A stretch of 64,000 nt of DNA. Origin: Planococcus citreus. GTDB lineage: Bacteria; Bacillota; Bacilli; Bacillales_A; Planococcaceae. The first letter of the stretch is position 1, and every line of letters starts with the position of its first letter. The stretch covers positions 496,001-560,000 of the forward strand of contig NZ_RCCP01000001.1 in NCBI RefSeq assembly GCF_003664125.1, given 5' to 3'. Position numbers and translations under genes: made by a program. Positions 27,657-34,483 of this stretch are shown one piece after another. The notes beneath the pieces were generated by a model, which was not told the DNA's origin, did no database searches, and saw only the letters and a program-made list of their open reading frames with translations.

Positions 27657-28250
27657 TCACTTATATTTTTTATCGTTGGTGCTTTGTGCTTCTGTTTTGC
27701 TTGTGCCGCCCCGTGCTTTTTCGACTTCCGGTTTCTCTTGCGTCGTAAATGATACGTGGCGCTCGTCTTTCACTAATGTCGGATCTTGCAAGAAAGTCTC
27801 GCCGCGTGCGAAACGGTCTTCCTGTTCATCATAATTATTATCGACAGACTGGATATACTGACGGCGTTCTGCATCAGTCGGTTCACGTTCCGGCGCACCT
27901 TCCGATTCCTTCACCGCATCGATGATCCCTTTTCTTTCGTCTTCTACATACAGCAGGATTCCGCCTTTAGCAACATCTTCTGTATACCGCTGCGCCTCTG
28001 CTTCTGATAAGCCAAGTGAATCAATGGATTCCTTGACTGCGCTTTTTCCTGTGACGAAACTCTTCATTTTATCCCCGAAAGACCCGGCTTTTTCCACTTC
28101 CACTTGATGGTCGTTTAATTGATCCGTATGTTCAGCCACCGCATGGATTTCATTTGCGGAATATCCCTGTTCATTGAGTTGGCTAAGTTTACGGTCAAAA
28201 TCTTCCTGAGAATAAACAATTCCAAGTACTTTTTTATTTGATGAGTTCAT
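27657..28250 (-). CDS. General stress protein (YflT/GSP17M domain), paralogue
   Basis: A 197-residue protein with the same N-terminal YflT-type domain as its neighbour (GIVYSQEDFDRKLSQLNEQGYSANEIHAVAEH...GGILLYVED, about 8-105) and a shorter hydrophilic tail ending KKYK. SFGDKMKSFVTGK aligns with SFGNRMKTLLTGE in the paralogue, showing a tandem duplication. Each copy has its own sigma-B-like promoter and terminator, so they are not one operon. Function unknown. Confidence 0.82.
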   Translation of the reverse strand: MNSSNKKVLGIVYSQEDFDRKLSQLNEQGYSANEIHAVAEHTDQLNDHQVEVEKAGSFGDKMKSFVTGKSAVKESIDSLGLSEAEAQRYTEDVAKGGILLYVEDERKGIIDAVKESEGAPEREPTDAERRQYIQSVDNNYDEQEDRFARGETFLQDPTLVKDERHVSFTTQEKPEVEKARGGTSKTEAQSTNDKKYK

Positions 28251-28296
28251 AATAATACCCCCGTTTGATTAATTTGGCTGTTGCTATACTCTTCCT

Positions 28297-28322
28297 TTCC
28301 CCTCAACCTACTTTATCTAAAC
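28297..28322 (-). promoter_or_regulatory. sigma-B-type promoter, stress protein 2
   Basis: On the minus strand GTTTAG (28322-28317), 14 nt, GGGGAA (28302-28297); -35 5/6, -10 4/6, exact spacing. Confidence 0.62.
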
Positions 28323-28474
28323 TTTCACGAAATTATTCCGATAGAACAAAAGGACTAGTAGTAAGTCCAAATACTGTAATGATTTGGCTATTATTTTAGC
28401 TGTTAGGCACTTTTTACCTTTTTTCTCAAAACAGGAGTTACCGAAATAAAAAAGCAGTTTATTTTGAAAATTGA

Positions 28475-28483
28475 TGCTATCAT
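28475..28483 (+). promoter_or_regulatory. possible extended -10 promoter of the regulator-propeptide operon
   Basis: TGCTATCAT fits TGnTATAAT with one mismatch. It would give a leader of about 160 nt. A second option is TTGAAA (28464-28469), 17 nt, TTTAAT. Confidence 0.3.
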
Positions 28484-28650
28484 AGATTTAATATATGTAA
28501 TTAAAGTAAAATGTGGATGTGGAGGCGGTAATTATCGTACTAAACAATCTATCGGATATACGCTTGTCAGGGCCGCCTGGCCAAGCGGAGATAAACTCTC
28601 CTACATGGATGATTGAAGTACTGCCCATGCAAACGGAAAGGAGAGTCGAC

Positions 28651-29946
28651 ATGGACACAGGAATGCGACTGAAATATCATCGCTTGAAAAAACGTTTCAG
28701 CATGGAAGAAACTGCATCAGGCATTTTCTCTCCAAAAGACCTGAAAAAAATTGAAGCTGGGTTGAAAGAACCCGCACTAAAAGACTTAGAATCACTATGC
28801 AAAAAACTTGAAATTCCGCTAGCTGCCAAAGACAACCCAATTGGCAAAGTGCTAGTGAAAAACTTTAAAAACTCATTGCTCCATCCTCAGAACAAAGGCA
28901 AGATCATGGAGCATTACGCGGACATTTGCAACCACCCTCTTTTGCGCGCTGATGAAGACGTCGAACTTGAATTCGATATCCAACAAATCCGCTACTTCAT
29001 CATTACGGGCGACTTGGAAAGCGCAGAAAAGAAAATCAAAGAAATGGATCGTTTCAAAGAGTTTATGGATCAAGAACAGTATTATCTGTACCACAAATAT
29101 AATGGTAACTATAATTATATTTTGAATGATTATGAGAATGCTCTAAAGACTTATCTGATTGCTGAGAGAATCGCACCAAAATCGATTTCTCCAGCTGAAC
29201 TTGGAGACCTTTATTATTCGATAGGAATTTCGAGCACGAAATGCGAAGAACATGAGTTATCTTATAAATATTCAGAAATGGCATTAAAAATCTATCAACA
29301 AGAATTCGTCCCCAAACGAATTGTAGAGTGTCATCTAAATATTGCCATTACTCATGAACAATTCGGCAACCATAGACTTTCAATGGAACATTATAAAAAT
29401 GCTTTAACTATAGGAAGTAAATTGGATATTGATATTTTAAAGTTTACTACGGAGTACAATTTAGGTTTTTCGTATTTTATATATCAGCAATACGAACTGG
29501 CTATTCCGCATCTAAATAATTCACTGAAGTATATTCCTGATGAATATATAGCGGATAGCATTTCTGCACACTGTGTTTTGATTAAAAGTCACTTAGAACT
29601 GGGTGATAAATCTAAAGCTAAAGAAATAGCAGCAGTTGGACAACAACTTGTTAAGGCTAAAGAACTGCGAATAGATTCACCGTCAAATGCTATTTTTAAA
29701 GACGCTTACATGGAATTTGTAGCATTAACTTATTTATTAGATGATGAAGATGATAAATTTGAAGAAATTATATTAAATAAATTAATCAATAGTTTTACTA
29801 ATTCAAATAGTTTTCATGATTTGGGATATTATTTAGGATATTTGGGTAAAATGTATTTCAGACAAGGTCGGTATAAAGAGTCTGCTGAAATAACAGAAAA
29901 ATCTAGAGATGCGTACAAAGAAGTACTTAATATTAAATGGGAGTGA
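28651..29946 (+). CDS. RRNPP-type quorum-sensing regulator (HTH + TPR)
   Basis: A 431-residue cytoplasmic protein. Residues 1-60 form an XRE-type HTH (MRLKYHRLKKRFSMEE..SGIFSPKDLKKIEAG). Residues ~120-425 are a chain of TPR helices (for example NYNYILNDYENALKTYLIAE, IAITHEQFGNHRLSMEHYKNAL, LGYLGKMYFRQGRYKESAEI). This architecture is that of PlcR/NprR/AimR/Rgg receptors, which bind re-imported peptides with the TPR domain. ATG 28651 is chosen, 7 nt after AAAGGAG. The next gene, 6 nt downstream, encodes a secreted repeat propeptide. By hand count G+C is about 40% in 28681-28800 but about 21% in 29701-29820, so the peptide-binding half differs sharply from the HTH half. The target promoter is unknown. 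Confidence 0.85.
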   Translation: MDTGMRLKYHRLKKRFSMEETASGIFSPKDLKKIEAGLKEPALKDLESLCKKLEIPLAAKDNPIGKVLVKNFKNSLLHPQNKGKIMEHYADICNHPLLRADEDVELEFDIQQIRYFIITGDLESAEKKIKEMDRFKEFMDQEQYYLYHKYNGNYNYILNDYENALKTYLIAERIAPKSISPAELGDLYYSIGISSTKCEEHELSYKYSEMALKIYQQEFVPKRIVECHLNIAITHEQFGNHRLSMEHYKNALTIGSKLDIDILKFTTEYNLGFSYFIYQQYELAIPHLNNSLKYIPDEYIADSISAHCVLIKSHLELGDKSKAKEIAAVGQQLVKAKELRIDSPSNAIFKDAYMEFVALTYLLDDEDDKFEEIILNKLINSFTNSNSFHDLGYYLGYLGKMYFRQGRYKESAEITEKSRDAYKEVLNIKWE

Positions 29947-29952
29947 TAAAGA

Positions 29953-30237
29953 ATGAGAAAAAGCACTGTAATTTTATTTGTATCTACAATTGTATTAAGT
30001 ACGTTGCCAGCATTCAACATATTATCAGACTCCGAAGACTTAGCTGCTAAGGCTCGCGTACCTGAGCCTTGGTCCGTCGAAGACCAATTCGCCGCTAAAG
30101 CCCGCGTACCTGAGCCTTGGTCCGTTGAAGACCAATTCGCTGCTAAAGCCCGCGTACCTGAGCCTTGGTCCGTTGAAGACCAATTCGCTGCTAAAGCCCG
30201 CGTACCTGAGCCTTGGTCCGTCAACCCGAAAGCATAA
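29953..30237 (+). CDS. Secreted propeptide with four 16-residue repeats (putative multi-copy pheromone precursor)
   Basis: A 94-residue protein. Residues 1-22 form a Sec signal peptide (basic MRK, then hydrophobic TVILFVSTIVLSTLPAF), and a short acidic spacer leads into four tandem copies of AAKARVPEPWSVEDQF (residues 31-94). The last copy changes after SV to NPKA and stop, so the part kept in all four is AAKARVPEPWSV. All nucleotide differences within that shared part are synonymous. A-K-A before RVPEPW fits a signal-peptidase-like site; the mature peptide is inferred to lie within ARVPEPWSV. The ribosome site GGGAG overlaps the regulator stop codon, so translation is coupled. I know of no named family for it. 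Confidence 0.8.
   Translation: MRKSTVILFVSTIVLSTLPAFNILSDSEDLAAKARVPEPWSVEDQFAAKARVPEPWSVEDQFAAKARVPEPWSVEDQFAAKARVPEPWSVNPKA
30043..30234 (+). repeat. 4 x 48-bp tandem coding repeat
   Basis: Units at 30043-30090, 30091-30138, 30139-30186 and 30187-30234. Units 2 and 3 differ at a single base; unit 4 diverges in its last 12 bases. By hand count unit 1 is 58% G+C, against about 21% in part of the adjoining regulator gene. No spacers, so not a CRISPR. Confidence 0.97.
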
Positions 30238-30255
30238 TTTAATCATTACATTTTT

Positions 30256-30288
30256 AACCCGCTCTCCCAATACGGAGGGCGGGTTTCT
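30256..30288 (+). terminator. terminator of the regulator-propeptide operon
   Basis: AACCCGCTCTCC (30256-30267) with GGAGGGCGGGTT (30274-30285), then TCTTG. It closes a two-gene operon. Confidence 0.8.
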
Positions 30289-30300
30289 TGCTGCTATATA

Positions 30301-30329
30301 AGAAAAACGCCGGGGCAGCCCCCAACGTC
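30301..30329 (-). terminator. terminator of the GATase-like hydrolase gene
   Basis: On the minus strand ACGTTGGGG and CCCCGGCGT pair with G-U wobbles, followed by UUUUUC. Confidence 0.65.
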
Positions 30330-30334
30330 AATTC

Positions 30335-31069
30335 TTATTGATTCTGTTTTTTATCAATCAGGCACTCATTGACGAAGTAGGAAAAAATATTGCATGAAGC
30401 TTCATCGCCTTGCAGCGCAAACTCTTCAGGATGCCATTGGATGCCCATCGCAAATTGATGGTTCGGGCTCTGCAATGCTTCTACAAGCCCGTCTGCCGCA
30501 CGGCCAGCTACTTCCAGTCCTTCCGCCACATCTTTGACGCCTTGGTGGTGGAAAGAATTCACATGAAACTCTTTTTCTTTCATGATTTTATAAAGCAAGC
30601 TGTCTTCTTCTAATTTCACGGAATGCGTACGGTGTGTCCGCATAGCCATTTGCTTGTGCTGATAAAGCGTCCCTTCGTATTGAGATTCCAAGTCTTGATA
30701 AACGGTTCCACCAAACGCAACATTGAACATTTGCATGCCTCGGCACATTCCCATAAACGGTTTATCCAGTTTCAGGAAATTCAAGATAAGTTCTTCCTCA
30801 TACTTATCACTGCCCGGATAAACGGCACCTAAACGGATATGAGGCTCTTCCCCGTAAATATTCGGGTTGATGTCCCCTCCTCCTGTCACAATCAATCCAT
30901 CCAATCGCTCGCAAAGAAGCGGAATGTCTTCCTCATCCACAATCGGGACGATCAGAGGCAATCCGCCTGCCTGTAGGATGGCTTTTGCATAGACGGGATC
31001 CAACGAATACATTTGATCCTCTTCGACACGAGCCGTAATTCCAATAACCGGTTTGTTTTCTGTAGCCAC
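30335..31069 (-). CDS. Gamma-glutamyl-gamma-aminobutyrate hydrolase-like class I amidotransferase
   Basis: A 244-residue peptidase C26 protein (PuuD-like). The nucleophile cysteine is in GMCRGMQMFNVAFGG and the His-Glu pair in GIQWHPEEF. PuuD-type enzymes cleave gamma-glutamyl amides, for example in putrescine degradation; no other polyamine gene is adjacent here. I start at GTG 31069 (VATENKPVIGIT) after GGGGAA; 12 more codons are open upstream from a TTG. Single gene with its own terminator. Confidence 0.83.
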   Translation of the reverse strand: MATENKPVIGITARVEEDQMYSLDPVYAKAILQAGGLPLIVPIVDEEDIPLLCERLDGLIVTGGGDINPNIYGEEPHIRLGAVYPGSDKYEEELILNFLKLDKPFMGMCRGMQMFNVAFGGTVYQDLESQYEGTLYQHKQMAMRTHRTHSVKLEEDSLLYKIMKEKEFHVNSFHHQGVKDVAEGLEVAGRAADGLVEALQSPNHQFAMGIQWHPEEFALQGDEASCNIFSYFVNECLIDKKQNQ

Positions 31070-31155
31070 TATTAATTCCCCATTTCTGCAACAAAAATTA
31101 GTCAATGCAGGTTTATACCCTTTATAAGGCGTAAGATAAACTTACATTTTCTTGC

Positions 31156-31467
31156 TTACAGCTCCGGAAAATGTTGGTAGCGGCTCAAAGCTACTTTTCC
31201 TTCTTCCTCAAAACAAAGACCTTCTTCTTCCAAAAGCAACTTTTGGGTGAACCGTCCTTCCCCATCCTTTATGGCAATTTCGCCTTTTGCATTGACGATT
31301 CTGTGCCACGGAATATCTTGCGTTTCACTCATACTATGAAGGATCCTTGCCACTTGACGGGCAGAACGAGGGCTTCCGGCTGTACGGGCTACTTGCCCGT
31401 AAGACATCACTTTTCCTTTCGGTATGCTTTTCATGACCTCGATCGCTTTCTTTGTAAATGGCTGCAT
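31156..31467 (-). CDS. Alkyltransferase-like protein (ATL), MGMT fold without the acceptor cysteine
   Basis: A 103-residue protein equal to the C-terminal DNA-binding domain of O6-alkylguanine-DNA alkyltransferases. The HTH region SYGQVARTAGSPRSARQVARIL carries the Tyr and Arg that flip the damaged base. The acceptor motif PCHR reads PWHR here (W54), so no alkyl transfer is possible. Trp at this place is typical of ATL proteins, which mark O6-alkylguanine for nucleotide excision repair. It is followed upstream by an unknown gene 10 nt away, so probably the last gene of a unit. Confidence 0.88.
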   Translation of the reverse strand: MQPFTKKAIEVMKSIPKGKVMSYGQVARTAGSPRSARQVARILHSMSETQDIPWHRIVNAKGEIAIKDGEGRFTQKLLLEEEGLCFEEEGKVALSRYQHFPEL

Positions 31468-31477
31468 TGCTCAATAA

Positions 31478-31963
31478 CTACCCCTTTTTGGCATTCTGTG
31501 AATGTTTCTTGATTTCCTCAAGCAACTCGCCTTCCTCATATCGCTGAATCAACTCTTCTACAAATTCAATCAAGGGCAAATTGGAAGCTTCCACAGCCAA
31601 TCCGTAGCTTTCAGCATGCACTTGACGGTAATAAGCACCCATTTTTTCCACTTGTTCCTTGAAGCCATCCAAACTGGATTCATCAGCGTATTTTAACGGT
31701 TGTTGAGGAGTTTCCTTCTTTCCTTCATTTACGTAAAGAAAATGCATTTTGTCAAGCTCCTGTACTTTCTCGTCGAATAAGCGCTGGTGATCATCGTATC
31801 GGTAGAAATTGCGCCAGTATTCGAAGATCGTTTTCGCCACGCCGAGGCGCAGCGCCCCATTTACAGAATCCATTTCTTCCACAACGCATAATTCGTACAT
31901 GATTTTGCGCAACGATTTCTTATATTCCCGTTCCACTACCCCTTTATATTGCGTATATCTCAT
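31478..31963 (-). CDS. Hypothetical protein, possible small HTH-like helical protein
   Basis: A 161-residue, charged, mostly helical protein that I do not recognise. It has no signal peptide or TM segment. Residues ~35-55 (ALRLGVAKTIFEYWRNFYRYD) resemble a helix-turn-helix, but this is weak. The start lies about 8 nt after a GGGGGG run. It lies 33 nt downstream of the FemAB-like gene and 10 nt upstream of the ATL gene, so all three may be co-transcribed. Confidence 0.6.
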   Translation of the reverse strand: MRYTQYKGVVEREYKKSLRKIMYELCVVEEMDSVNGALRLGVAKTIFEYWRNFYRYDDHQRLFDEKVQELDKMHFLYVNEGKKETPQQPLKYADESSLDGFKEQVEKMGAYYRQVHAESYGLAVEASNLPLIEFVEELIQRYEEGELLEEIKKHSQNAKKG

Positions 31964-31996
31964 TTAGTATACCCCCCTGTATTTTTTGAGTACGTT

Positions 31997-32980
31997 TCAA
32001 ATATTGCGGTAGCGTCGGATGATGTCTTCATCGTCCAAAGAAATGAATTGGTCGTATATCTTTTGTTTATGGATGTACCTGCCAATAAAGAAAGTGGATG
32101 GCTGCATATTGGCAATCGCCCGTTTCGCATCTCCCAATTCACTGTCCAAGCTTCCTCCTAAATGGAACTCTTCATAATAATTATCCAAACTCCATTCAGC
32201 AACTTTAGCCAGTAGCTCATGATCCGCCTTGTGCTTTTTCTCCTCTGGTAAATTGCCTTCTAAGTGAAAATGAACAGTCTTGCCCATCGCCAAGACATAG
32301 CAGGCGGATACCAATTTTTCTTCTCTATACGCTCCGAACAAATGAAGGTTTGGGCCGAGCGTGCTGACTAAGGCTTCAAAATAGTCATTGGTGAAAAAAT
32401 AATAACTATCAGCCTCTTCCCGTCTTCGGGCATTCGAGTAATAAAGGACAAGAAATTCGAACATATGGCGGACAGTCCCTAACTTTCGAACCTCTACTTC
32501 AGGCGAAGTTGGTTTACCTTGCACAAAAGGATTTTGCCACTTTTTCAAATCAATCGAATAAGTTTCGTACAAAGGCAATAATTGCATATAGTTTTTGAAG
32601 AACTCTGCATTTCCCCTGGAAGGGTGAAACCGGATGAACTCAGCGACAATCCGTTCGTTTTCACAGAAATCGATGAATTCCTTCCTGAAATTGGCTACTA
32701 GCGATGCGCTGTCGGATCGTATGTTCAGCACCGGCCCACCATAGCCAAACGGTGTTGCAATATCATAATACTGCGGCATTTCTTCGTTCACTTTTCTTTT
32801 GATGAAAGGATATGCCACTTCCCCGTCTTCGCATCGAAAATAAAAGAGGTAAGCTTCTCCAGGATCCAATTTAAGGGCACTCAGAAAGTATTGTGTCGTG
32901 TAGTAAATATCCTGTATGTCTAAGGCATCAAGTATTTCCTGCCATTTGATATGCTCTTGGATGGAAACCAGCTTGTACAT
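31997..32980 (-). CDS. FemAB/GNAT-fold acyl- or aminoacyltransferase-like protein
   Basis: A 327-residue protein resembling the GNAT-fold proteins related to FemAB peptidyl transferases (Acetyltransf_6/BioF2-like). It begins with the typical QDIYYTTQYFLSAL and has ATPFGYGGPVL near residue 75, FFKNYMQLLPLYETYSIDL near 130, and a GAYREEKLVSACYVLAMGKTVHFHLEGN core near 220. Such genes often sit in capsule or exopolysaccharide clusters. It is 26 nt downstream of a Wzz-type gene, which supports a surface-polymer role. The substrate is unknown. Confidence 0.72.
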   Translation of the reverse strand: MYKLVSIQEHIKWQEILDALDIQDIYYTTQYFLSALKLDPGEAYLFYFRCEDGEVAYPFIKRKVNEEMPQYYDIATPFGYGGPVLNIRSDSASLVANFRKEFIDFCENERIVAEFIRFHPSRGNAEFFKNYMQLLPLYETYSIDLKKWQNPFVQGKPTSPEVEVRKLGTVRHMFEFLVLYYSNARRREEADSYYFFTNDYFEALVSTLGPNLHLFGAYREEKLVSACYVLAMGKTVHFHLEGNLPEEKKHKADHELLAKVAEWSLDNYYEEFHLGGSLDSELGDAKRAIANMQPSTFFIGRYIHKQKIYDQFISLDDEDIIRRYRNI

Positions 32981-33006
32981 ACTCTCACCCCTGCTTTAAC
33001 TACTGC

Positions 33007-33666
33007 TTATTTGAAGACGGTCTGTAAATGTGCGTTCTTTCTTCTTCCAAATTGAGCATATCGTCTAACAAAACCGAATAACTCAAATGTCAGGCTCAGC
33101 AGGATTCCCGCCACCAAGCCTGCAATTGCCGCTAACGATAACAGGATACTCAAACTGCTATTCTCTTCAAGCGCATTTTGAGAAGTGCCAGCTTTCAAGA
33201 TGACGCTCACATTGTCCACTTTCAACAGATGCTTCACTTCCTCTTGCAAGCTGAAAGCTATGGCATTTGCTATTTTAGCAGCTTCATTTTTTTCCCCAGC
33301 CGAGACAACGATGTTAAGGACTTGTGAGTTTTCCGGCCGGTTGATGGCTATGCGATGATGAAGATCTGCCATCGAATACTCGCTGCCTGTGCGTTCAAGC
33401 ACTTGGGACAGTACAGCAGGGCTTTTCGCCAAAACTTGGTAGGCTTCCAAAGTTTGATAATCGGATGTGGCTGAAGTCTCCCCATGAATAGTCTCGGATG
33501 TAAAAGGTTCGACAAACACTTGGCTTGTCGCCATGTATTCGGGCTCGTAAACAAAGACCGACACGAGCCATACGGCAAAGACCGTTGATACAGTTGTACC
33601 GGCTACCAGCACAAAATTCCTGCTGACGCACGCTAACAGCCGGCGCCCAATTAGTTGTTTCCCCAT
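33007..33666 (-). CDS. Orphan Wzz/YveK-type chain-length regulator of polysaccharide export
   Basis: A 219-residue membrane protein. TM1 is about residues 17-37. An extracytoplasmic Wzz domain follows (40-165: YMATSQVFVEP..YQTLEAYQVLAKSPAVLSQVL), then TM2 about 172-195 and a basic tail. In Bacillus such proteins (YveK/EpsA, YwqC) activate a BY-kinase encoded next door. No tyrosine kinase, flippase or glycosyltransferase is present here, so its partners are elsewhere or it has been left behind from a larger cluster. Ribosome site GAGGAGG. Confidence 0.82.
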   Translation of the reverse strand: MGKQLIGRRLLACVSRNFVLVAGTTVSTVFAVWLVSVFVYEPEYMATSQVFVEPFTSETIHGETSATSDYQTLEAYQVLAKSPAVLSQVLERTGSEYSMADLHHRIAINRPENSQVLNIVVSAGEKNEAAKIANAIAFSLQEEVKHLLKVDNVSVILKAGTSQNALEENSSLSILLSLAAIAGLVAGILLSLTFELFGFVRRYAQFGRRKNAHLQTVFK

Positions 33667-33994
33667 TCCCCATCCTCCTCGTTAAGACATTATCGAACTT
33701 CCTATCTAAAAATTCAGATTATTATAGTACCTTTATATCACACTTCTTTGGTTCATTCTACACTTTTAAGCGGATTTTCATAAAAAATATTAATAAATAT
33801 AAGCAAATAGGCTGTATCTGTTCCAATATTTAATTCAACTATAAATAAAATAGTCTTATATGTTCATTTAAATAAAAAATGCCTTCTCGGTGGACTAGGT
33901 TTTTTGTACCCACTTCAAAAAATATAGCCATAAGAAAAAGACCGGCGGAATATCCGCCAGTCTTCGCTAAGCTGATTCTTCTAGGTCGCTGAAA
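33667..33994. other. AT-rich intergenic region
   Basis: It holds a perfect -10 TATAAT for the Wzz-type gene (33726-33721, minus strand; no clear -35) and the terminator of the winged-helix gene near 33936-33965. The remaining ~200 nt is very AT-rich, with no gene or RNA that I can recognise. Confidence 0.6.
33936..33965 (-). terminator. terminator of the winged-helix gene
   Basis: AAGACCGGCGGA with TCCGCCAGTCTT around a 3-nt loop, followed on the minus strand by UUUUUCUUAU. Confidence 0.85.
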
Positions 33995-34294
33995 TTATTC
34001 CTGCCACAAACCGATGATACCGTTTCTTCTATAGATAATCTCTTCTTCCTCGAGCCGTTTCAGGACTTTGGTCAAGGTTTGGTGAGAAATATTCAAGTCG
34101 TGGGTGATTTCTTTGATCGTCTTGAAAAGTACACCTTCCGACGAAGCATTCCTAATGAAGTACTCCATGAATCTTTCAGCGATTTCTGCTGTTCGAGCAG
34201 TTTCAGATGAAAAATAGTGACGGCATTCCTTCAAGATTTTCTCTTCGGAAAACGGGCGTGCATTATTAGAAGCATTATTCTCAACTGCTTTCAC
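33995..34294 (-). CDS. Small winged-helix DNA-binding protein
   Basis: A 99-residue protein. The C-terminal ~55 residues are a Crp/RepL-like winged helix (TIKEITHDLNISHQTLTKVLKRLEEEEIIYRRNGIIGLWQE, recognition helix HQTLTKVLKRL). The N-terminal part is helical and lacks a ligand domain. I start at GTG 34294, 8 nt after GGAGG; the ATG six nt upstream overlaps the ribosome site. A 14-bp palindrome about 55 nt upstream suggests autoregulation. Targets unknown; the neighbouring M20/transporter operon is a possibility. Confidence 0.72.
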   Translation of the reverse strand: MKAVENNASNNARPFSEEKILKECRHYFSSETARTAEIAERFMEYFIRNASSEGVLFKTIKEITHDLNISHQTLTKVLKRLEEEEIIYRRNGIIGLWQE

Positions 34295-34347
34295 GTTCAT
34301 CACCTCCGTACAGGTTTTAATATCATTCCTTGCATTCTATATACCCG

Positions 34348-34361
34348 ATTTACCGGTAAAT
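34348..34361. promoter_or_regulatory. perfect palindrome upstream of the winged-helix gene
   Basis: ATTTACCGGTAAAT, a 14-bp perfect dyad in the promoter zone of the small regulator; a candidate operator. Confidence 0.45.
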
Positions 34362-34437
34362 ATACACTCTATATCAATTTAACCTGATAATTCCATAATA
34401 AGGATCTCTACATCCATATTTTTCAAATACATTTATA

Positions 34438-34472
34438 CTAAAAAAAAGACAGAGGCATCTCCCCTGTCTTCC
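34438..34472 (-). terminator. terminator of the amidohydrolase operon
   Basis: AAGACAGAGG with CCCCTGTCTT (34446-34470), followed on the minus strand by eight U residues. Confidence 0.88.
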
Positions 34473-34483
34473 GAAAAAATTGC

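Larger units (their letters stand above)
28251..28650. other. intergenic region upstream of the RRNPP-type regulator
   Basis: It contains the divergent sigma-B-type promoter of the stress gene near 28300, then about 150 nt of leader before the regulator ATG at 28651. An open frame upstream of that ATG (from 28513) has no recognised domain. A GC-rich inverted segment lies near 28572-28590, possibly structured. Confidence 0.5.

Noticed and set aside
28572-28590. tRNA-like GC-rich segment (GCCGCCTGGCCAAGCGG) in the regulator leader
   Set aside because: No acceptor stem, anticodon arm or T-loop can be formed around it.
28513-28650. N-terminal extension of the RRNPP regulator from an upstream GTG
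   Set aside because: The extra 46 residues match no domain and precede the normal start of the HTH; the ATG at 28651 has a well-spaced AAAGGAG.
29829-30224. Long minus-strand open frame with a repeated TDQGSGTRALAANWSS motif across the propeptide
   Set aside because: It is the antisense shadow of the 48-bp repeats; any repeat whose length is a multiple of three stays open in several frames. It has no ribosome site, and the plus-strand frame has a signal peptide, ribosome site and terminator.
30043-30234. Tandem 48-bp repeats as a CRISPR array
   Set aside because: The units abut without spacers, lie inside a coding frame, and vary only at synonymous sites in their shared part.
31156-31467. 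Annotation as O6-methylguanine-DNA methyltransferase (ogt)
   Set aside because: The acceptor cysteine is replaced by tryptophan (PWHR), so the transfer reaction is not possible.
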